NCBI GenBank assembly: GCA_963565915.1
Contig: OY751493.1
Coordinates: 1,364,001-1,428,000 of the forward strand
Length of the DNA stretch: 64,000 bases
Origin: Entoloma clypeatum
Lineage: Eukaryota; Basidiomycota; Agaricomycetes; Agaricales; Entolomataceae
Direction of reading: 5' to 3'
In this document: in pieces, positions 22,301 to 34,208 of the stretch
How the letters are laid out: every line of letters begins with the position of its first letter
Numbering within the stretch: the first letter of the stretch is position 1
The notes under the pieces: model-generated
Told to the model about the DNA's origin: nothing
The model's input: only the letters and a program-made list of their open reading frames with translations
Database searches by the model: none
Translations under genes and position numbers: made by a program

Positions 22301-24810
22301 GTTCCCAGACCCTAAAACCCTGGTAAGTCTATATCAATGGTGCGAAAAACGGTAGACATGCCTTGAAATATTTGACATCCCACTTGTCTGAACCTGGCGT
22401 TTCCTCCGCCCATTGTTCATATTCGGGAATGGTGAAGAAATCACGTCGCTGGTTGCCTTTCTTAATCTGAATTAATGGCTTGAATGAGGTCATCAAAGAC
22501 TCCCAGCAAAAAAATCATACTCGGACAATAGGTGTGACGAATTCGACGAGGAATTCAGGCAATTTGAGAAGAGAAGGGTAAAAGTGATCCAAAAAATTGA
22601 TGAGCAGGCCTTTAATATGCGACCCGTCGTGGTCCTACAACGAACGGTTTAAAAATAGATAATGTAGCATTCACAAAACCTACCTGGTCAGTCATGATCA
22701 TCAACCTGCCATACCGCAGACTAGATACATTCATGTAGTCTTTGTTATGTTGCAATCCCATGATCTTCTTGATATTCTGGATTTCTTCATTCTTCATGAT
22801 CTGGTCATGCCTGGCTTCGCGCACGTTGAGCAACTTTCCGCGTAAAGGGAACACCCCGAAATTGTCTCTCCCTACGACGCCTAATCCTGCGACAGCTAGG
22901 GCTTTGGCAGAATCTCCTTCTGTCAGGATCAAGGTACAATCTCTCGCATGCCTGGTTCCAGCATTATTGGCATCAGACAGTTTAGTCAGGCCGGTCAGGC
23001 TATGCACAAAGTGAGAAGAATGACGAATATGCCAATATCTTGGCAGACGTACCGATTGCGCTTCGTACCATCCGTCTTCTTGATTTGCTGGTCGGCTTTG
23101 TGTTTCGCCCAATGCAGTACATTTTCAATGATGGGAGATTTGAGAACTAGGGGTGATGAGTATGAGCCACATGTATCTCAACAAGCAGACAAACCTTTCT
23201 TCAAAAAATCATCGGAAAGAGACGGCTTCGTCCCAAATTTGGATGACGTCAGAGTCATTGTTTCCTTCGTCTGACTGTCAAAGGTCGGGTTCTCGATGAG
23301 GGCATTTACAAAAAGCCACATATGGTTCTTGATCTGAGCTGGTTTGACAGCAGCGGCTTTGTTCTTCTTCGCAATGGCGGTCAACAAATTTTTGGAAATT
23401 TGTTCCGCGATATATGTAACATGCGTGCCACCCTTCGTAGTAGAAATGGAATTGGCGAAGGAAACGTGTTGGAAGGTACCATCCGATATAGCGAAAGCGA
23501 CTTCCCATCGTGGGTTGATTCGTTCATAGACTACGTCTACCTTGACTTGAGCGGCTCCCCCCGACTGCTCAGCAGCCTCAGCTTGAGCCGACTGTAGATA
23601 CATGTCCACGTATTGTTTGAAATTCTTGATCTTGAGACGCTCGTCATTGAGCAAGACTTTAACGTCCTTGACAGTACCAGCCATATCGTAGACACGTTTT
23701 CGAAGAAGGGCGGCTGTATCTTCGTCAATCTTGTCCATCCCGAAGCGCTCGAGATCCGGTCTGAAAGTGACCCGGGTCCATTCTTCGCCTTTGCCGTTTT
23801 TCGTAATTTTCGCCTTTCCACAGACACTCATGTTATTAGTCCAGGTTTGCTTGTATTTCAAACCAGTGTTCTTGTCAGCTGTCTCAATGGTGAACTCGTG
23901 CGAGTAGATGTTGGCCAGTTTTGCACCATAGCCGTTGCGACCGCCAGTGAGTTTCTTCTCGTCGTCGTCATAATTTGAGGATGAGAGCAAGTGGCCGAAT
24001 ATGAGTTCCGGGATATACATTTTCTCCGTCGAGTGCATCTCAATGGGAATTCCACGTCCATTGTTATACACGGATATGGTGGATTCCTCGACATCAATCG
24101 TGACTTTAATCGTGTCCATTGTTGGGTCATTTATCTACCAGAAATAGTTCGGTCATAGAATGTGAAAGGCAAAAGCAGGGATACCTTGTTATCAGCCGCG
24201 TTGACAAGAATCTCATCAACTATCTTGTAAAAACCAGGAACAAATTTGACGTCCCGGTAAACCATGCGTTTAGTTTCCCAGTCGAAAGTCCACATCGGTT
24301 GTGTGATCGTCTCCACGCTACCAATGTAGGAGTCTGGACGTTTGAGAATGTGTTCCAGTTGAGAAAGCTACAAAGACGCGAAACGCGGTAGGCGGCTCGA
24401 ACTAGAGAGAACCGAAGCGCGACAAACCTTGGTATACGTTTCCGAGGCCGTCTTCTTCTTTCCAGGAGCTGTAGGCTCCACCTTCTTACCCGAAAATACC
24501 TCCTCATCCGCCGGCACATCATCCACGTCCATTGCGTTCTCATCCGCATTATCCTGGTGGTCACCCAGGACCTTCTTCTTCAAAGTACTCTTCGGTTTCG
24601 CAGCCGTCTTGGACGCAGTGGGCTTCGGCTTTGGGGGTGCCTTGGTTGTCTTCGCAGATTTCGCTTTCGCAGCTGCCTTGGGCTGTTGCTCTTATGAGTT
24701 CGTTTGAATCATGGGGATCCTTGGCCACATGCCTTTACGGCCTCATAGTCATCTGAGTCCGAAACAGAGATGTTATCGAGGTCGAAGTTTTCTCCATCGG
24801 AAGAGCTCAT
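19323..24810 (-). CDS. TOP2: DNA topoisomerase II
   Basis: This nuclear type IIA enzyme passes one duplex through another using ATP. A short acidic N-terminus leads to the GHKL ATPase domain with GRGIPIEMHSTEKMYIPEL and GGRNGYGAKLANIYS. The TOPRIM domain has LTEGDSAKALAVAGL and PLRGKLLNVREA. The cleavage domain has GTREQGGKNHASPRYIHT with the active-site Tyr in PRY, followed by PILPMVLVNGAEGIGTG. The C-terminal tail is rich in Lys, Ser and acidic runs and ends in DDED, as usual for the regulatory tail. It has many small introns. The start at 24810 gives MSSSDGENFDLDN. ACGCGT boxes lie upstream. Confidence 0.97.
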
Positions 24811-24870
24811 CGTTGATAATAACAAAGAGGGCAATGCCCACGGGCGGATGAGTAGGTGGTCGAGAAAGGA

Positions 24871-24876
24871 ACGCGT
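24871..24876. promoter_or_regulatory. MCB box 1 (ACGCGT) of TOP2
   Basis: ACGCGT lies about 60 bases before the TOP2 ATG. It is the MluI cell-cycle box bound by MBF-type (Mbp1/Cdc10) factors at G1/S in ascomycetes. Confidence 0.5.
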
Positions 24877-24880
24877 GCAA

Positions 24881-24901
24881 GCTTTCAACAAGCTTGAAAG
24901 C
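24881..24901. repeat. 8-base inverted repeat with adjacent CACGTG
   Basis: GCTTTCAA and TTGAAAGC are separated by five bases, and a CACGTG E-box starts at the last base (24901-24906). It may be a dimeric factor site or chance. Confidence 0.35.
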
Positions 24902-24917
24902 ACGTGACAGGTATCTA

Positions 24918-24923
24918 ACGCGT
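24918..24923. promoter_or_regulatory. MCB box 2 (ACGCGT) of TOP2
   Basis: Second ACGCGT, 47 bases upstream of the first. Confidence 0.5.
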
Positions 24924-25024
24924 TTGTTCATTAATCACCGAAAATGGACACACTCCTGTTTTCAAATTTCGGGAGGGGGGTCAAACGTAAACTGGAAGGT
25001 CGTTTCACTAATACTGTCTCCTCG

Positions 25025-25030
25025 ACGCGT
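25025..25030. promoter_or_regulatory. MCB box 3 (ACGCGT) of TOP2
   Basis: Third ACGCGT, about 215 bases from the TOP2 ATG. Confidence 0.4.
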
Positions 25031-25999
25031 TTTCCATTTCAAAAGAACATCCGACTCGGGGACAAAGGATCTGAGGTGGTTCTTGAACCGCCGCCGGACT
25101 GTTTAAACTCCGTGATCAGGCATTCCTCAATGCTGAGACTATAAATAGACGTGCAGGTTTGCAGGCTGCCAATCACAGAAATTCGAGCAATGGATCTTAT
25201 TGTCATTTGAGAAGCAGCCAGGGCCATACCCAAGCATCTAGTCTTGATGCAGCACATTATCATGTGCTGCGCCGAAGACATATATCCGTTTTAGCATTAT
25301 ACCAGCCGTCAAGTATAAAGGACCTCCCGAAGGTGCCTGGAGAGGTAAATACTCAACGTTCACCACACACACACCTCTACCCAAACCAAAATCCTGACTT
25401 CAGAGGAGAAGACTCACGTATAGGTAAGGCCATGCTATGCTATGCACTGTCAATAGTCGTCCATAACTGATGCATTATGGAATAGATAATGGAAGAAGAC
25501 CTTGGTGGTGCTCGAGTGGTCTTTTGGACTATAGATGCACAGATGAAACACGGCACCGTAGTGGAAAACTCAATGGGCCAGATAGACGTACTACCTTCCG
25601 CTGAATTCCGTTGTGCACGGAGACACTAAAGAAGATGTGCTGCAGGGCGTCCAAGTCGTAATAGTTCAGCAAGACGAAGGCGGAACTATTTGTCTGCCGT
25701 AAGTCGTGGCCCGTCGCCGACTTGCTGGTTTTAACCGTATCGCTGCAGCACGGCAAGTGTCACTCGTGTTGACGTCGCGACTCCCTCCGATTAGCGAACA
25801 TCGAGCATCGCACCTCATGGGTGCATAGCGTCCTGTTTCTCGTGACTGCAAGATGTATCTGGAACACTGAGAGGATATGAACCCTCAAGGGAATAACCAC
25901 GTGCAAGGAGCATCGGTGGCTCAGACTTTGCACGAGCGCAGAAATACGAACAGCAGCAATACCGCAGATACATATTTATCTCTGTACTGTTCTCAGAGC

Positions 26000-28900
26000 T
26001 TACGGCTTGGATTTTATATTGCTTACGATGAGACTCTGCGATTCACGCGATTCAGCCCAAAATACCTCAGGTGCCAAAGAGATGACTTGCCTTGTAAGCT
26101 TGCACGTCGCCTTTGAACTTCGTCACCGTTCCATCTCCACATACCCAGAGCTACGAGCAGTCAGACTATGGGTGAATTCTGAGGCGGATTCGTGTACCTC
26201 TTTCGCCACTGTGGTGATGAAGCGTTCGTCATGGGAAATAAGGATAACACCCCCATTCCACCTCTGCAATGCCACCATTAGTGCATCAAGACCCTGAAAA
26301 ATTAATTCATCAGCCCTCCGTGCAAACATGTGTGAGACGGGATGAGCCAACCTCAATATCCAGATGATTCGTAGGCTAACCATATGGGAATCGTTATTTC
26401 TCTCCGAAGCTGGGCAATAAAAGGAAGCTCACCTCATCGAGCAACAAAACATGAGGCTGCTGTAAGGACAAGACAGCGAAAGCAACGCGAGACTTTTGGC
26501 CTCCACTAAGGGTTCCAATCAACTGCATCCTGATTTCGCATGTTCATCAGCATCCACGCGCGACGTCATGGTCCACTGACCCTGTCATGCCGCTGATCTG
26601 GAAATTGCCCAGATGCGACCGATAATCCTGTTCACTCTTGCCAGGGAATTTTGACGCCAGGAATTGGACTGGTGTCATTGTCGGAATCAGAGAATCTACG
26701 TGATGTTGAGCAAAGTATCCGCTGGGATTGCAAGGGTGAGAATTGGGATACTTCGGAACCAAGATGAAATAGATCATACATGCGCAAACGGCCGTTTCGG
26801 GTAACGTGCCCAGCCAGGGGATTGAGTTCCCCGGTCAAAATTTTTATTCTGGGGTTGTCAGGAAGATTGGGGGTGCTTGGTATGGAACGCCTTACAGTGT
26901 AGATTTTCCAGCACCGTTAGCGCCAACCATAGCAATTCGGGAATCCAATCCGACATCTACGTACACGCCCTTCAAAAGGATTTTCTCAGGTGTGTATCCA
27001 AATGTCACTTCGGACATCTGCAACAACGGTGGTGATATCTTCTCTGTTTCTGGGAATCTAATTGTATGCTCAAGTGAGAGATCACAGGGGTGAAGGGTCG
27101 TAGCGCACCTAAATTGTTCCGTCTCCTCTGTTTCTGGAGGTTGCAAATCGGGTAACTTGGTCCATGTTATCGATCTTCACTTGGAGAAAGGATCGAATCT
27201 CGTACCTTCTCCAATATCTTGATCTTCATCTGAGCTTGGGCAGCTGCGGATCTTGTCAGGTCACTTCGCACCACTCGGAGACGATGTAAGAAGGCCTACC
27301 GCGATTGGCATTGTACCTCCATCGGTCAATGAACGCTTGTAGGTGTTTGCGATATTCCATTTGAGTTTCGTACTCTTTTCGAAGATTGCGATCGCGTTCT
27401 GACTTTGTGGAATAGAACTGAGTAAAGTTTCTGCACAATGCCCCGATCAGTATAATGATGTTGGAGGGTGCATTTGCAATACCCCTTATAGTAATCTAGA
27501 CGACCGGAGTGCTGGTGAACAATGTCAGTTGCAACAGCATCTCTGATGCCCGTGTGTTAAATGCGTGACATGGCTTGCTTCGGTTCGGGCACTCACAAGA
27601 ATGCACGATCGTGAGAGCTATGTACGCCGTGCAGTGAGATCGGGATAGAATGAAAGGGCAGGTAACATACACGACAAGAAGGGTTCCAGGCCATGTTTGG
27701 AGATAGTCTTCCAGCCAAGCCAGAGCATTGAGATCAACTAGAAGAGATTTGCATCCATGTGATGAAGATGCAGAAAGAGGGAAGCGTACTATGGTTTGAG
27801 GGTTCATCAAGAAGAAGAAGCGCCGGCTATGCAGCGATAAGTGATGGGACACATGAATCAGGGTAATTTTGACTTGCCTTCACAAACAGTGCTCGAGCAA
27901 GCGCAAGCCGCATGCTGAATGAAATTCAGGGATCTGCTTTGAGAGTTGACAAGAACCTACCGCCAACCACCACTGAATGACTTGGTAGGTCGTTGTTGAT
28001 CCGTCTCGTCGAAACCGAGCCCTGTACAAGAAGTTACATGAAGGTAAAGATATGACCAGCAATCACAATATCCACCTGCAAGCAATGCTGCAGCTCGTGC
28101 AGGTCCACTGGCAGCGTCCATGTCGGAGAGGCGAGCATGTGTTTCGGCCAATCTCAAAGAAAGCTCTTCTCTCGCATCTTCGAAACGTTTCTCGTCATTC
28201 TCAGCTTCGAGTTCCGCTAGTTTTGCGTTCAAAAGGATTTCTTCCTTCAGCAAATGGTCACGCCAAACATCAGCTTTTAGAACAGACTCTATGGCGGTAG
28301 TATCATCTCCGATAATCTGGGGAAGCATCGGTTGTGCGTCAATGAAAGGGAATGGACAGTATATACCTCTTGTTCAACAAAGAGGATGGTGATATGTGGA
28401 GGAATCGGAACTTCTCTCATGGCAATATGGCGCAGAAGGGTAGATTTACCGATACCTAATACGACAGCGTCAAATTTGTATGACAAGGTTGAAAAATACT
28501 TGTTTACCATTCCGTCCAATCAAGCCATACCGACGCCCATGGGCAAGAGTAAGAGTGGCTCCTGATCTGCGACAAATGATAAATGTGATATTTGCAAGCA
28601 AAGGCAACATACAGAATACGATTCGAACCAAAGCTGACATCAATGGAAGGCAGATGAATATCTTTGCTCTTCTGTTTCGCTGCAGCGCTGGCTTCGAGAG
28701 GATTGATCTGGAAGGAAGGTCCAGGAGCTGTATTGAGACCCAAGCCAGTATCAAACGGACCTTCATGAACATCTCCTCGTAAGATTGCTATGGATTTTGG
28801 AATATCAGCAGGGGGTCTAGCGGCCGAATGATCATTTACTTGTTTCTTGTGTGCATCCAACAATTTTGAGCCTTCATAAAGATCTCTTCTCGATCGTTTC

Positions 28901-29424
28901 TCAATCTTAGCCTGGATAAAGGAAATCAGGACGATACCAAGGATAAGTTTACGATATTCTGACTTTGAGTTTCGCCTCCTGCTTCTCAAGTTTTTTCACA
29001 TCGACGCGTGAAGCTCTTTGAGAGCATGAATTATCAGGCTACCTCTACGGTTACAGACACGACACACGCACTTCCCCTTGTTGATAGACTCCAGATCCAC
29101 ACCTTCCGCGAGCGCAATAGTGGACGACATCTGGGACTTGCTCATGTCCAAGACCTTGTCCAGCTTCGTGAGTTTCGGTCCAGACTTGTTCTTGAGTCGG
29201 ACGTTCAGCTGATCCTCCAAGAGGTTGGCGAGTCTCAGCATGAGCTTTTCGAGGATCACCTGGCGATCCCCAGCAAGAGACGCGAGGATGTACTGCGCGA
29301 CCTGGAGGACGTCCTCTTCCTCGCCCGCATCGTCGACGAGGTACCCGGCGAGATACTGCACGATGACTTCCTCTGCGGCTGGGAATGACATGCGGATTTC
29401 TTCGGCGATATCATCGGAGGACAT
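26000..29424 (-). CDS. GCN20: ABC-F ATPase, GCN20/ABCF3 type
   Basis: This soluble ATPase with two nucleotide-binding domains acts with Gcn1 on ribosomes to activate the Gcn2 kinase during amino-acid starvation. The N-terminus (MSSDDIAEEIRMSFPAAEE) is the GCN20-type helical extension, which sets it apart from other ABC-F proteins. The first NBD has a Walker A near 28450. The second has LIGTLSGGQKSRVAFAV, Walker B HVLLLDE and the H-loop ILISHDERF. It is split by many short introns. The last one (26036-26090) appears to have a GC donor. Splicing it gives an end reading YKSLIVSNIKSKP, while reading through would stop after YKASHLFGT. The start at 29424 is 210 bases from a divergent gene. Confidence 0.93.
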
Positions 29425-29634
29425 GGTAGAGGTGGCTAGTAACAAACGACGATAAACAGAGATGGAAATGAATTGTGATCTGATGGTCATTCAACATTCA
29501 TGTCGTCCAATAAATTACTTTTGTATATGATACTCACAGGTCTCTCTTGAGGATCCCAACGCCGCTACTATCCTCATGCTTACCCTGTTCCACATATATT
29601 GACACCAGAGGCGTCCGCTCCTTCGAACCCACAT

Positions 29635-31116
29635 ATGCACCTGTCCTTCACATTCATCTCCGTCTTCTACTTATCGGCGGTTTCGGCAATCCTCGTCAAC
29701 GTGACGATCGACGACACCCTGGGCGATTCCGAGACTGGCCAACAGATCACCTATCTTCCTTCCGCCGGTTGGGCCTACGGTCCAAACTGTCGCGGATGCG
29801 CCGCCACCCCCCTGGTGGACGCGACTCAGGCTTTCGATGGTGCGTAGTTACCAGCCGTTCTATCCTAAGTGCCTGGCGCTAAATTGGCACAAGGTACCTG
29901 GCATGATAGCACAACCGTGGGTTTCATGTTATCTACCCGTTGATACCTTTTGGAATACCTCGTCCATAGGACACGGACAACACAACCGCCCAAGGCCTGC
30001 GCCTCGCATCTGTGCCGTTTCAAGGCAAGTTTACCGAAATGAGTCTATATGTTGTCAATTAATCTCCTCTAGGCACTGCAATCTACGTTTACTGCATTCT
30101 TGCCAACGCGCAAACCAGCCCAAGGTATGTCAACACCCACTCCCTATTTACAAATTGGTGCCTAATCGCCAGACAGCGCTTATACCGACCTGACTTTCCT
30201 GATCGATTCTCATCTGGCTGGAAATTTTGTTCATGCCCCCTCGGAAGGCCCAACATTCACCTACAATTTTCTTGTTTACGCCAACCAGTCCCTGCCTAGC
30301 GGAAATCATACACTTACCATCCAAAACGGCCGCGTTGGCGGCCCCAGATCAACCGTTCTCTTAGATCATCTTGTCTATTCGTGAGCATAGTCATTGGAAC
30401 TTAATACCCCCCCTTGAACTTTTTCATCTTGCAGGTATGACAAACCTCCCCCTCACGCTGACAGCCCGAACAATAAAGATCCAACCATGGCCACCAAGAC
30501 GAATAACATTGGCAAGATCGTCGGCGGTATCTTCGGGGCGATAAGCGTCATCATGCTCTGCCTGCTGGGCTTCCTCTGGCACCGTCAGAAATCATCTCGT
30601 GATTCGACCTCATCTTTGGAAGCATCAGAAACTGGATATATCAAACGATCAGTACCTTTCGCCGCCCCCTGGCTCCAGCGGCCGTGTTCGCCGAAAAAGA
30701 AACCACCTCCATCAAGCCGTTTCTCTTTCGATCCCAGTCTTCTCGTGCAACCTATGATGAATCGGGGTCACACGCTCATCTCCCGCACGCCCCCTCCCAT
30801 CGTCACCGTCTTTCCCAGGAATCCCCTACCCAGTCGGCCGAACTCTCTGCACATCCTTGAGCCGATTCGCGAGCAGACGCCCTCGCCACAAATCGGGCCC
30901 TCTGCCCCTCCTCCGTTGGACCCAAGAGCGGAACCACTTCAGCCTCTGTCAATTGCAGAGTGGCAGAGACGAGCGCAACTGGAAGCCGACCAAGTGCCGC
31001 GTCGGTTCCCGCCCACGGACGTGGAAATATCAAGTTACTATGAGGATACCATCGTGCGCCCGGAACCGTCGCATCACCCACCACCGCAACGGCGATTCAC
31101 TGTGATGAATGCCTAG
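29635..31116 (+). CDS. Single-pass membrane protein with secreted-type N-terminal domain
   Basis: The ATG at 29635 opens a signal peptide (MHLSFTFISVFYLSAVSAI). A luminal or extracellular part of about 200 residues follows, with VNVTIDDTLGDSETGQQITY and a Cys pair in NCRGCAATP, and is split by several small introns. A membrane segment (IVGGIFGAISVIMLCLLGFL) is preceded by Lys-rich and followed by basic residues, giving N-out, C-in topology. The cytoplasmic tail is Pro/Ser/Arg-rich. This arrangement recurs in large basidiomycete families of unknown function with a Skg6/Axl2-like membrane helix. No catalytic motif is visible. It is divergent from the GCN20-like gene. Confidence 0.7.
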
Positions 31117-31295
31117 CCAGCTTTTGTTTCATGTCGCAGTGCGGCTTCTCAGATGTACCCTTAGCAAACATGCATGCACCATGGGTTATAGCAGGCGTAA
31201 CGCATGTTGTTCCAGGATATTTTAGAAACTTCATAAAACCATGTACTATTACAACTTCGTTATCCCGATAGCCGGCTGCGCAGGGTATAATACCA

Positions 31296-32105
31296 TCATA
31301 GTTTCTTGTGCAAAATTGGTTGGTGTCCGAAATAATAACGTGTTCTGCCGATTCCTGCAAACCATGCCATTCTTGCATGTGCCATGTACCCTTAATTTCG
31401 ACAACTTTGTGTGCATGAAATTACATACCTGATAAGAAACAGAAACATTGTGAAGGGAATGTTTCCCCAGGCGACCGAATTCCACTTGGCAAAGTCATAT
31501 CTGAGGTGCTCCGGCATTGTGAAGAAGGAAACGAGCATACTACAAATGTTCTGTTGGTCCGCAGAACAGCACATCCGGAAAACGAAAAACTCACTGAGTC
31601 ACCTAAACATGTATATTATGAGTTACAGAGGAACGCGCAAGGAGAAAAAAGAAGACTTACATCGGCGAATGCCAGGACAGCGAGAACTGCTCCGAGGATA
31701 GCTTCTTGCGCTGCTGGGTCCTTTGACAAAGTATTTCTTATTGTCCGGAACACGACCGTCGACATCAAGGCCAAAAGAAGATAGCCTAAGCACCGGATAT
31801 CTATGTGCCGCTGGACGAGAACTGAAAGAACATGGACGTACAGTTGACTAGTTGCGAAACAGCAGCAAGGGAGCGGGGATCGATTCCAGCGGTGGTAGTG
31901 GGCGCAGGCGTCCCAGAAGGAATGAGCTCATGGTAGAACCATGCCGTGCCAGGGGATATAGCGCAAAAGATAGAAGGCATAGCTGCTGAAACTGGAGGAG
32001 AGAGATAGGTCGTCAATTTCTTCGAGGCAATTTGGATCATATACTTGGTTCAACATATAGAAAGATGAGATTGTATAGTCCAGGCAGCGCAAGGAATTCC
32101 GACAT
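31296..32105 (-). CDS. Small four-helix membrane protein, DUF7704-like
   Basis: The gene is split into several short exons on the minus strand. The N-terminus MSEFLALPGLYNLIFLYVEP has the LPxxYxxxFLYxEP signature of this fungal family. A second exon covers LSPPVSAAMPSIFCAISPGT. A third holds two helices (CLGYLLLALMSTVVFRTIRN and AILGAVLAVLAFADV). A fourth has YDFAKWNSVAWGNIPFTMFL. The last exon, joined through the acceptor 'gcaag', reads MAWFAGIGRTRYYFG and stops at 31296. The position after the first exon and some middle junctions are approximate. Function is unknown. It is divergent from the CofD-like gene across 72 bases. Confidence 0.65.
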
Positions 32106-32177
32106 TCTGACCAGGTTGGGAGGAGGTCGCAGCAGCACTATAGCCTCATGCCAGCTATTTTTGGATTCGTTTTGTAG

Positions 32178-34127
32178 ATGTCGAACAACCTTGGGATCTC
32201 CAGCGCTGCGTCGTCCGTCTTCGACCTTCCAACGCAAATCAAATCAAACCCCACAGCGAACGCCCGCCGCCAACCCTCCCCGCTGGAACTCAAACCCCTC
32301 CCAAGTCAACGCGACGTATCGTCAGCTTCGTCGCCGTCCTTCATCGTCATCTCAGGCGGAACCGGAGGAAACGCCATATGCTCCGCGTTCACTGACGCGT
32401 GCTACATCTTGCCTGTATCGGATGACGGCGGCTCGTCAAGCGAGATCATTCGCGTGTTAGGAGGTCCCTCTATCGGTCGGTCGTCGGTCCTCTCACCTTG
32501 TCCAAATCATTGACAAACACCGATTTCCCTAGGTGACATTCGCTCCAGGTTGGTCCGCCTGATTCCCTACGCGCCCGAGTTCTCTCCCCTCGACGCGATC
32601 CGCCGCCTGCTCGCGTACAGACTGTCGTCCCAATGCACCGAAAAAGAGGCAAGAGACGAATGGAGAGATATCGTCGAGGGTCGAAGCCATCTGTGGAACG
32701 GCATTCCGAATGACCGTAAAGAAACAATACGCGGTACTGACGTCAATGCTTCTCGTTCTGGAGTAACTCATTTTTGTCAGGGTTTCTGGTGTATTTCGAG
32801 AGCGAACTCTTGAAGCGTGCCCACAAAAACTTTGATTTTCGAAATGGAAGGTTGGTCCAACACCTGCCCATCTGGTGTACGTTTACCGATGAACCTGTTT
32901 AGCATTGGGAACTACTTTTTGGCAGCCGCTCAAGGGTTTTTCCGGTCCCTTCCTTCTGCCATATTTCTCTTCTCTTCCATCACAAACAGCCAGGTTCCTC
33001 CACTTTGATTACCCGATCTTCTCCATGCTAACGGCCGTCCGCAGGCCAACATCCTCCCTGTTATCGTCACCAACCACACGGTGACAATAGCCGCTGAACT
33101 CGTCAGCCCGTCTTCTGTTTCGCGCATTGTGTAACACAACCTGAAGCGTTCATCTCAAAGGAGGATGGAAGACGGCTCGTCGGTCAATGCGAGATATCTC
33201 ATCCTATAACGCAAGATTCGACTTTCTCGGAACCTCTCTCACCCGAGGACGGGATGGGGGAAGTCATTTCGCAACGCCAAAACGTCATGTTCGAGCAAGC
33301 ATCCAAAGGGGATTATGAACCGCTCGGATCGCCAATTACAAGTAAAGTTTTAGGTTTCTGATAGGGATTGGGCTGACTTTTACTCAGGATTATTTTATAT
33401 CAACACGTACGGAATAGAAGTTCACCCGTCTCCGAACCCTGAATACCTGGCAAATTTAGCGTCCAGAGATGTGCTTGTCTACTCCTGTGGCTCTCTGTGG
33501 ACCAGGTGAGCATGTACCTATTTTTCCCCCATGCGACCGCGATAAGTTGGATACCATTCATTGGACGATAGCATCATCCCGTGTTTGGCACTCCTTGGCG
33601 TCGCCGCGGGGATCGCGAGGTCACCCTGCCTTCGAGCGAAGATTTTGCTTTGTAAGTCAGCATAATACTGTAGGAAGCGCTCCTAAGATGTTGGACAGTG
33701 AATGCTATCAATGATCGCGAAACCGAAGGCTACACTGCCGCAGACTATATCCGGTGTGTCTCAAGTGATTTGAGTTATCTGACTCGAGTATAACGCGCCA
33801 TTTTAGGGCAATATCACGCACATTGAATGCATCTTATCAGAACCAGACCCATGGCCTAGGAAATGTTGTTACAACCTATCCCATATCGGCATTTATCACT
33901 GACCTTGTCTACCTGAAATGCTCGGAGGTCCATGTGGATGTTAGGGTCATCACTGTTAGTACTTTTGTGGAGCATCTGTGTGTGAACTGATGAAGGCGCA
34001 AATGAATTCTGTCAAACAGGCGCTGGGGGTGCGATGTACCGAATTGGATGGGAAATACAGGAACGCGACGGTATACAATGCAGAAATGGTGCAGAATGCA
34101 ATGGTGAAGGTGCTGAACTTGGTGTAG
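32178..34127 (+). CDS. CofD/UPF0052 (YvcK-like) family protein
   Basis: The family includes bacterial YvcK/MgfK and the archaeal F420 enzyme CofD. The yeast relative YNL011C is, to my knowledge, uncharacterised. After a Ser/Pro-rich leader come SFIVISGGTGGNAICSAF and YILPVSDDGGSSSEIIRVLG, the phosphate/nucleotide-binding signatures. GDIRSRLVRL follows across an intron with a 'gtcggt' donor. Later exons include GNYFLAAAQGFFRSLPSAI (family GNxxLAA motif) and ANILPVIVTNHTVTIAAEL, ending MVQNAMVKVLNLV. There are at least seven exons. Fungi of this type are not known to make F420, so a role like YvcK in metabolic or cell-wall control is only a guess. Confidence 0.85.
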
Positions 34128-34208
34128 CGTAGATTGGTCACGTGCGCGATAGAAGATGTCACCCATGACGGGTCTGATTTTGCACTATACCCCCGCCGCA
34201 CAAATTCC

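Larger units (their letters stand above)
24811..25999. other. Intergenic region upstream of TOP2
   Basis: About 1.2 kb lies between TOP2 and the 3' end of the GCN20-like gene. The left 220 bases contain three ACGCGT boxes and a small inverted repeat. Short open frames near 24944-25144, 25159-25470 and 25529-25756 have no recognisable motif and no linking splice sites. Confidence 0.55.

Noticed and set aside
25159..25756. Short frames in the TOP2/GCN20 interval
   Set aside because: They are under 105 codons, have no motifs and no consistent splice links, and some lack ATG starts.
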